From Poindextera sp041691315 (GTDB lineage: Bacteria; Pseudomonadota; Alphaproteobacteria; Caulobacterales; Caulobacteraceae), in the NCBI GenBank assembly GCA_041691315.1, contig JBEPUW010000005.1:1-64000 (forward strand): a stretch of DNA of 64,000 nt. The letters are read 5' to 3'. Numbering within the stretch: position 1 is the stretch's first letter; every line of letters begins with the position of its first letter. The notes beneath the pieces are model-generated. The model worked only from the letters and a program-made list of their open reading frames with translations. It was not told where the DNA came from and ran no database searches. A program made the translations under genes and the position numbers. This document shows positions 58,420-64,000 of the stretch, piece by piece.

Positions 58420-59696
58420 GTCTTGCCAGTGTGGCGGCCGCGGTTACGGTTGCGGTGGCCGCGGGCAGTTCGCCCAGCGTTCCGTGCGTTCAGTCGCTGT
58501 GCGGGGCCGAGGCGCTCGCGCCCTATTTCGAACGGCTCGAACAGACGCGGCTCGGCGTGCCGCGCACCGTTCACGTGCTGCAGATCGGCGACAGCCACAG
58601 CGCCGGCGACTCCATCACCGGCCCCTGGCGCGACGCCCTGCAGGCGGAGTTCGGCGGCGGCGGACGCGGCGTCATGCCGCCGGGCCGGCCGTTCGACGGC
58701 TTCTTTCCCCACGGCGTGCACGTGGATCAATCGCCGGGCTGGACGGTGGAGAACACCTTTCGCGCCGATCCGGTGGCGCCGCCGGCCTTCGGAATTTCCG
58801 GCTTTCGCCTGACCTCGCATCGGGACGGCGCCTCGCTGACCCTCACCGCCGAGCCTGCCCAGGCCTTCCGGCGGCTGGTGGTCTGTGGCGAGGCGAGACC
58901 CCAGGCGGGGGCTTACGACGTGACCCTGGGCGCGGTGACCACGCGGGTCAGCCTCGATGCGCCAACCGTCGGCGTGACCTGCTCGATCTTCCCGTCCGAC
59001 CGACTGCAGACCCAGGCGGTGTTGGCCACCGAGGGCGGTCCGATCACGCTCACCTCCTGGGCCAGCTTCAACGACGGGGCAGGGGTGGTGGTCTCCAATC
59101 TGGGCGTGGTCGGCGCCGAGCTGAAGCATTTCGCTCGCACCGACGACCAGGCGGTTGGCGAGGAGCTTAAGGTCTACAGGCCCGACCTGATCGTGCTGGC
59201 GTTCGGCACCAATGACGGCTTCGTCAGCCACTTCAACGCCCAGGCGTTCGAGGACCGGTTGCGCGGCCAGATCGCCCGGCTGAAGCGGCTGGGTGGCGGC
59301 GTTCCCATCCTGCTCATCGCGCCTCCCGATGCCGAGACCAAGCGTGGCGCGCTGGCCCACAACGACGACGAGGGCGGCACGCCGCTGCCCGAGGATGCGC
59401 CGAGCGAGGGGCCGCAGCCCTATGCCCAGGCCTTCCGCACCAGCTGGTTCACGCCGCCGGCGCTGACCCAGATCCGCCAGATTCAGCGGCGCGTCGCGCA
59501 AGCGACCGGCGTGGCCTTCTGGGATTGGGGCGCGCGCATGGGCGGCCCCGGCGCGGCCGACCGTTGGGCCAACGCCACCCCGCCGCTGACCCGCGGCGAT
59601 CACGTTCACACCACCTCCGCCGGCGGCGCTCAGGTGGCCACCCTGTTGCAAGCTGATCTGGACGCCGCGTACCTGGCCTATCAAGCGGGCCGATAG
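58416..59696 (+). CDS. Secreted SGNH/GDSL hydrolase-like protein
   Basis: 426 residues. Short signal-like N-terminus, then an SGNH fold with a long carbohydrate-binding-like insertion: I-G-D-S-H-S-A-G-D (Ser), F-G-T-N-D-G-F (Asn) and G-D-H-V-H-T (Asp/His). Family members transfer or remove acetyl groups on surface polysaccharides. Overlaps the previous gene by ATGA and is 2 bp from the MBOAT gene. Confidence 0.82.
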   Translation: MSLASVAAAVTVAVAAGSSPSVPCVQSLCGAEALAPYFERLEQTRLGVPRTVHVLQIGDSHSAGDSITGPWRDALQAEFGGGGRGVMPPGRPFDGFFPHGVHVDQSPGWTVENTFRADPVAPPAFGISGFRLTSHRDGASLTLTAEPAQAFRRLVVCGEARPQAGAYDVTLGAVTTRVSLDAPTVGVTCSIFPSDRLQTQAVLATEGGPITLTSWASFNDGAGVVVSNLGVVGAELKHFARTDDQAVGEELKVYRPDLIVLAFGTNDGFVSHFNAQAFEDRLRGQIARLKRLGGGVPILLIAPPDAETKRGALAHNDDEGGTPLPEDAPSEGPQPYAQAFRTSWFTPPALTQIRQIQRRVAQATGVAFWDWGARMGGPGAADRWANATPPLTRGDHVHTTSAGGAQVATLLQADLDAAYLAYQAGR

Positions 59697-59698
59697 GG

Positions 59699-61105
59699 GT
59701 GCTCTTCCCGACGCTCCGCTTCGGGCTCTTCTTCCTGGCCCTGTTCGCGGTCGCCTGGATCGTCCGCAAGCCGAACGAGTGGCGCAAGATCATCCTGCTG
59801 GTCGCCAGCTGGATATTCTACGGCGCCTGGGACTGGCGCTTCGTCACCCTGCTGATCGGCTCCGGCGTGCTCAACTGGGGCGTGGCGCGGCTGATCTCGC
59901 GCACCGAGGGCCCGAGGCGGCGTCACGCCTTGGTGGTGCTGGGGTTGGTCGCCAATCTCGGCATCCTGATCTGGTTCAAGTATTTCGGCTTTTTCCTGGG
60001 CCAGGTCGCCGACGTCCTGCGCCTGATGGGCTGGCAGCGCGACCTGCCGATCATCCAGGTGATCCTGCCGATCGGCCTGTCCTTCTTCACCTTCCAAGGC
60101 ATGAGCTATCTGATCGACGTCTATCGTGGCAAATTGCAGGCGGCCAGCCTGCTGAACGTCACGCTCCTGATGTCCTTCTTCGCCCACCTGGTCGCCGGCC
60201 CGATCGTGCGCGGGGCCGATCTCATCCCGCAGTTCGAACGCAGTCCCGACCTCAGCCGCGAGGCCGCCTCGCTGGGCATACTGATGATCGTCTGGGGGCT
60301 GTTCAAGAAGGCCATCCTGGCCTCGGAGCTGGCCACCGGCCTGGTCGACCCGGTGTTCTTCGACCCCAACGCCCATTCCGCCGTCGACCTGATCGCCGCC
60401 ACCTATGGCTACGCGGTGCAGATCTATGCCGACTTCTCGGCCTATAGCGACATGGCCATCGGGCTGGCGGCCCTGCTGGGCTACCGGTTTCCGCGCAACT
60501 TCGATCAGCCCTACCGCTCGGTCTCGCTGCAGGACTTCTGGCGGCGCTGGCACATCAGCCTGTCGAGCTGGCTGCGCGACTATCTCTACATTCCGCTCGG
60601 CGGCAGCCGCGGCAATGTCTGGTTCATCTGCCGCAACCTGATGATCACCATGCTGCTGGGCGGCCTCTGGCACGGCGCGGCCTGGAAGTTCGTGACCTGG
60701 GGCGCGCTGCACGGGGCGGCCCTGTGCATCGAGCGGATCTGGGCCCACTACAAGCCGGCGCGATGGCCGAACGCGCCGAAGATCCTCGGCCTGATCGTCA
60801 CCTTCAACCTGGTCTGCCTGGCCTGGATCTTCTTCCGCGCCGACAGCTTCCAGACCGCGATCACCTTCCTCTCCGGCCTCGGCCGATGGGACGATTCGGC
60901 GCTCGCCTTCACCCCGATGGCGTTGGCGCTGATCCTGTTCGGCCTTGGGCTGCACTTCAGCCCGCCGCGCCTGATCGAGGCGGTCGCCTTCCGCGCCGCG
61001 CGGCTGCCGGCGGTGGTCTTCGGCCTGGGCGCCGGAGCGCTGATCCTGATCATCGACGCCATGCGGCCCGAGGGCGTGCAGGCCTTTATCTATTTTCAGT
61101 TCTAG
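59699..61105 (+). CDS. MBOAT-family O-acyltransferase (AlgI-like)
   Basis: 468 residues from GTG 59699, about ten membrane helices. MBOAT hallmark W-R-R-W-H-I-S-L-S-S-W-L-R-D-Y and the catalytic His in G-L-W-H-G-A-A-W-K-F-V. Moves acyl (usually acetyl) groups through the inner membrane to periplasmic SGNH partners, which place them on an exopolysaccharide, as AlgI does with AlgJ/X. The two SGNH genes before it are the likely partners. Confidence 0.92.
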   Translation: MLFPTLRFGLFFLALFAVAWIVRKPNEWRKIILLVASWIFYGAWDWRFVTLLIGSGVLNWGVARLISRTEGPRRRHALVVLGLVANLGILIWFKYFGFFLGQVADVLRLMGWQRDLPIIQVILPIGLSFFTFQGMSYLIDVYRGKLQAASLLNVTLLMSFFAHLVAGPIVRGADLIPQFERSPDLSREAASLGILMIVWGLFKKAILASELATGLVDPVFFDPNAHSAVDLIAATYGYAVQIYADFSAYSDMAIGLAALLGYRFPRNFDQPYRSVSLQDFWRRWHISLSSWLRDYLYIPLGGSRGNVWFICRNLMITMLLGGLWHGAAWKFVTWGALHGAALCIERIWAHYKPARWPNAPKILGLIVTFNLVCLAWIFFRADSFQTAITFLSGLGRWDDSALAFTPMALALILFGLGLHFSPPRLIEAVAFRAARLPAVVFGLGAGALILIIDAMRPEGVQAFIYFQF

Positions 61106-61116
61106 GACGACCGCCC

Positions 61117-61443
61117 GTGACCGACAGCCCGATACCCGAGCCCGCCGACCCCAACGACCGCGTTGCGGCCCGCCGCGCCTTGGTCTGGACCTCGACGGCG
61201 ATCGCCATGGCGACGGCCTTCCTCATCGTCTTCAACGCCGCCTCGATGAAGTCCTGGTCGGCGTCGCTGACCCCGACCGAGGCGACCGCCAAGCTGGTCA
61301 GCCTGACCTCGGCCTGGGAGGCTGAGATGGCGAAATTCGGCCTGACCGCGCCACGCGCCTGGATGCACGACCTGTGGGGCCAGCAACGCGCCCGGACCTG
61401 GGGCGGCGCCAAGCCTGCCGAAGCAGAACCGCCGCCGGACTAG
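61117..61443 (+). CDS. Small single-pass membrane protein of the O-acylation operon
   Basis: 108 residues from GTG 61117, 11 bp after the MBOAT stop. One membrane helix (about 22-45, W-T-S-T-A-I-A-M-A-T-A-F-L-I-V), then a hydrophilic C-terminal part. No known family; placement suggests an accessory subunit of the acylation complex. Confidence 0.55.
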   Translation: MTDSPIPEPADPNDRVAARRALVWTSTAIAMATAFLIVFNAASMKSWSASLTPTEATAKLVSLTSAWEAEMAKFGLTAPRAWMHDLWGQQRARTWGGAKPAEAEPPPD

Positions 61444-61449
61444 ATCAGA

Positions 61450-62130
61450 TCAGCGGTAGAAGACGTTTTCGCCGATGCGGCCGACCTTGACCCGGCGCTT
61501 GGACCAGGGCGGGGTGACGAAGGCGGCGTGATAGAAGAGGGCGCCCGGCGCGATTTCCGGCATGTTCGCTTCACGCGCGATGCGCGCGATCGCCACCGAG
61601 GTGTGCCAGCGCGGCGAGTGCACCGGCGCGGGCCAGGCGCGGGTCTGGAAGAACTGACCCCGCTGATTGACCACCGCACAGATGGTCTTGGGGAAGAGGG
61701 GTGACTTGAGGCGGTTGAGGATCAGCTGGGCGACGGCCAGCTGGCCCCGCAGCGACTGGTTGGCGGCCTCGTGGTGGACCACCTTGGCCATGCATTCGAG
61801 TTCGGAGTCGAGACTGGCGACATTCTGGCCCGCGGCGGCGACGCGCACGTCCAATGGCGCATCGGGCTCGGCCGCATCGGCGTCCGCATCGGTGGGGGGA
61901 ACATCCTGTGCGGCTGGCGCGTTCTTGTCGGGAGCCGGGAGTCCAGGCGCGACGGCCGGTGGCGCCAGGTTCGGGCCGGCCACAACGGCGGGTGGCGTCA
62001 CTGTGACGCTCGACCCTTCGCCAACGGTTTGCGGTGCGGCCGCGGTCGCCATCAACAGGCTAACGCCAACGACTGCGGCTATTGAAAAGCCGGCGCCTAA
62101 CGACATCCATGAACTCTGCCATTGCGCCAA
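61450..62130 (-). CDS. Cell-wall hydrolase (SleB-like, Hydrolase_2)
   Basis: 226 residues. N-terminal membrane anchor or signal (about 8-30), Pro/Ala-rich linker, then the Hydrolase_2 domain with E-C-M-A-K-V-V-H-H-E-A-A-N-Q (catalytic Glu) and A-V-A-Q-L-I-L-N-R. Cleaves peptidoglycan glycan strands in the periplasm. Converges on the O-acylation operon. Confidence 0.85.
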   Translation of the reverse strand: MAQWQSSWMSLGAGFSIAAVVGVSLLMATAAAPQTVGEGSSVTVTPPAVVAGPNLAPPAVAPGLPAPDKNAPAAQDVPPTDADADAAEPDAPLDVRVAAAGQNVASLDSELECMAKVVHHEAANQSLRGQLAVAQLILNRLKSPLFPKTICAVVNQRGQFFQTRAWPAPVHSPRWHTSVAIARIAREANMPEIAPGALFYHAAFVTPPWSKRRVKVGRIGENVFYR

Positions 62131-62430
62131 TCGGAAATCGGGCGGGGTCCGAAAAAGCGACCGCCACGATCCGAATTCACGTCTTGCCGCCGCCCAAACT
62201 TCAAACGGGCTGTCGCGACCAGATGGGTCAGTGGCCCGGACATCCAGGCGATGAGAGTGACCCGTGAATAGCCGCGGGAGACCATTGTGGCAAGGCTGAC
62301 GGCCAACCTCAGCTTTGCAAAGACGATCCTGACCGGCTCTCAGGCGCCCGGATGGAGCCCTATCCGTGAAGCTTGCGCGGCCTTAAAACCCCTGTCGCCA
62401 CTGGCTTTAGGGTGTCGGGAGGGAGAGCGC

Positions 62431-62943
62431 ATGAGGCCCAGGTTCGGTTTGCGAGCGCTTCCTATTGTCTCAGGCCTGGTGATCGCGCTCCTGACAGCTC
62501 AGGCCGTCGCGCCGAATCGCGCCGCGGCGACGGCCGCGCCTCAGGCGCCGGAAGCCATGGTCGTCGAGGTCTATCATCGCCTGATCGCGGCCGAGACCGG
62601 GTCGCAAGGCTATGGGCCGCCGGAGAGCGTCTATACGCCGCGGCTCGCGGCGCGGGTGGCGGCGGCGCGGCGCGCGGCCAAGGGCGAGGCGGCCTGCGGG
62701 CTGGACTTCATCTTCTGGTTCAACGGCCAGGACGACCGGATCACCCGGCTGGTGGTCACCCGCGGCCCGACCACGCCGGCCGGTCGCACCACGGTGACCG
62801 CGACCTTCCACAACATGGACGACCCGGAAAAAATCGTCTTCGATTTCCGGAAAATCGGCGGCCGCTGGCTGTTGGACGACGCCCACTCGCTGGTCGGCGA
62901 CAGCCAGTGGACCTTATCTCGCCTGCTGCAATGCAAGGATTAA
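62431..62943 (+). CDS. Secreted DUF3828-like protein
   Basis: 170 residues behind a GGGAGGGAGAG site. Signal peptide with the cleavage around A-V-A-P-N, then a domain with one cysteine pair (A-C-G-L, L-Q-C-K). The F-D-F-R-K-I-G-G-R-W-L-L-D-D motif resembles DUF3828/NTF2-like secreted proteins. Function unknown. The 300 bp before it contain no gene. Confidence 0.6.
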   Translation: MRPRFGLRALPIVSGLVIALLTAQAVAPNRAAATAAPQAPEAMVVEVYHRLIAAETGSQGYGPPESVYTPRLAARVAAARRAAKGEAACGLDFIFWFNGQDDRITRLVVTRGPTTPAGRTTVTATFHNMDDPEKIVFDFRKIGGRWLLDDAHSLVGDSQWTLSRLLQCKD

Positions 62944-63016
62944 ATTGGCGGCCCGCGGGCCGGAACCCTCGGGCCTTCGGCGGCTTCTAGCAGGGTCAAG
63001 CTTTGCCGGAGAGCCC

Positions 63017-64000
63017 ATGACCCTGCCGCAGGTGCTTGCCTTTTCCATCGTCGGCGGCGCGGTCGTCATGTTTGCCTGGGGGCGGTTCCGCTACGACGTG
63101 GTGGCGATGATCGCCCTGCTGGTCGGGGTCGGCGTCGGCGTGGTGCCGGCCAAGCGCATGTTCTCAGGCTTCACCAGCGACGTGGTGGTGATCATCGCCA
63201 GCGCCCTGGTGATCAGCGCCGCGGTGGCGCGCTCCGGCGTCATCGAACAGCTGCTACAGCCGCTGCTCTCGCGGCTGAAGACCTCGGCAAGCCAGGTTCC
63301 GGTCATGGCCGGATCGACAGCGGTGCTTTCCATGTTCACCAAGAACGTCGGGGCGCTGGCCATCCTGATGCCGGTGGCGATCCGCCTGACCCGCACCACC
63401 AAGACCTCGCGCTCGTCGATCCTGATGCCGATGTCCTTCATGTCGCTGCTGGGCGGGCTGGTCACCCTGGTCGGCACCTCGACCAACATCATCGTGAGCC
63501 AGGTGCGCGAAGACACCCTGGGCAAGCCGTTCCAGATGTTCGACTTCGCGCCGGTGGGTCTGGTCCTGACCGCCATCGGCCTGGTCTTCGTCAGCTTCGC
63601 CTGGCGGCTCCTGCCCCGGGATCGGCAAGGAGTCGCCGACATGGGAGAGGCGGTCAGCGCTCCCTACTTCACCGAGGCGACCCTGCCGGACGGCTGGCCG
63701 GCCGAGCTGGGCGATCTGGCGGCGCTGAAGCTCGCGGAAGACGGGGTCAGGGCCGCCGCGATCGTACGCGACGGCAAGCGCTCCGAGGCGCCGCGGACCA
63801 ACCGCAAGCTGAAGCCTGGCGACACCCTGGTGCTGGAAGGCTCGCAGGAGGCGTTGAACGCGGTCTTCTCGCGCACGCCGCTGGTGCATGAGCGCACGGG
63901 CAAGGAGGTGGAGAAGGACGAGGCCAAGGAGGAGATGCGCTCGATCGAGGCGGTGGTGCAGCAGGACTCAGTGCTGGTCGGCCGTTCGGCGGCACGGCTG
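63017..64000 (+). CDS. SLC13-family permease with TrkA-C domain (truncated by window)
   Basis: 328 residues visible. Five or more membrane helices with the N-I-I-V-S-Q segment and S-M-F-T-K-N-V-G-A-L-A-I-L-M-P-V-A of the DASS/SLC13 carriers, then a TrkA-C (RCK_C) region (about residues 225-275, D-G-V-R-A-A-A-I-V-R-D-G-K) inserted between the two transporter halves. Carries sulfate or dicarboxylates with Na+. ATG 63017 follows GGAGAG. Confidence 0.85.
   Translation, partial: MTLPQVLAFSIVGGAVVMFAWGRFRYDVVAMIALLVGVGVGVVPAKRMFSGFTSDVVVIIASALVISAAVARSGVIEQLLQPLLSRLKTSASQVPVMAGSTAVLSMFTKNVGALAILMPVAIRLTRTTKTSRSSILMPMSFMSLLGGLVTLVGTSTNIIVSQVREDTLGKPFQMFDFAPVGLVLTAIGLVFVSFAWRLLPRDRQGVADMGEAVSAPYFTEATLPDGWPAELGDLAALKLAEDGVRAAAIVRDGKRSEAPRTNRKLKPGDTLVLEGSQEALNAVFSRTPLVHERTGKEVEKDEAKEEMRSIEAVVQQDSVLVGRSAARL

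Noticed and set aside
1..64000. CRISPR arrays, rRNA genes, riboswitches
   Set aside because: No regularly spaced repeats, no rRNA-like stretch and no recognisable riboswitch core was seen on reading through.

Overview
The window is high-GC DNA densely packed with genes, and its gene content points to an alphaproteobacterium of the Caulobacterales (Caulobacter or Phenylobacterium type). Pointers are a CYP153-type P450, a TonB receptor feeding a catabolic operon, SthA-type transhydrogenase, DUF6491 and PilZ proteins, many ATGA/GTGA stop-start overlaps, and GTG/TTG starts. This placement is inference from gene content, not from a marker gene.

Layout. 0-4.1 kb: a NodT-type efflux lipoprotein (minus) diverges from a TetR regulator across a perfect palindromic operator, followed by a fatty-acyl-CoA ligase. 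4.5-5.8 kb: CYP153-like alkane/fatty-acid hydroxylase, then a decayed winged-helix regulator. 6-16.4 kb: GNAT proteins, a lysophospholipase-like hydrolase, uvrC-pgsA, pirin, an L-2-hydroxyglutarate-oxidase-like FAD enzyme and two glycosyltransferases, ending at an elongator tRNA-Met.

16.4-21.6 kb: a 5.2-kb genomic island inserted in that tRNA, bounded by a 44-bp direct repeat of the tRNA 3' half. It holds a frameshifted Panacea-type toxin-antitoxin remnant, two zinc-ribbon proteins, a truncated integrase and, most notably, a three-gene minus-strand unit: a small Gly/Lys-rich protein, a HExxH protein of the peptide-modification type and an ATP-grasp protein. This is a candidate RiPP-like system.

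21.6-39.8 kb: PilZ, lipoprotein, small secreted proteins, a trypsin-like protease, oligopeptidase B, a hybrid histidine kinase, sthA, an ABC-2 exporter, a cupredoxin-FTR1-P19 iron uptake operon, a phosphoesterase and a lipid kinase. Several dispersed intergenic palindromic repeats lie here.

39.9-53.6 kb: a catabolic locus made of a GntR regulator, a GH5 glycosidase, four phytanoyl-CoA-dioxygenase-like enzymes, a GPH sugar symporter, a type-B carboxylesterase, a TIM-barrel isomerase, a TonB receptor and a GH1 glycosidase. It looks built to import and dismantle a glycosylated, probably lipophilic or esterified compound.

53.7-64 kb: catalase HPII, a thioredoxin-reductase-like enzyme, a polysaccharide O-acylation unit (two SGNH proteins, MBOAT, small membrane protein), a cell-wall hydrolase and an SLC13-type transporter cut by the window edge.
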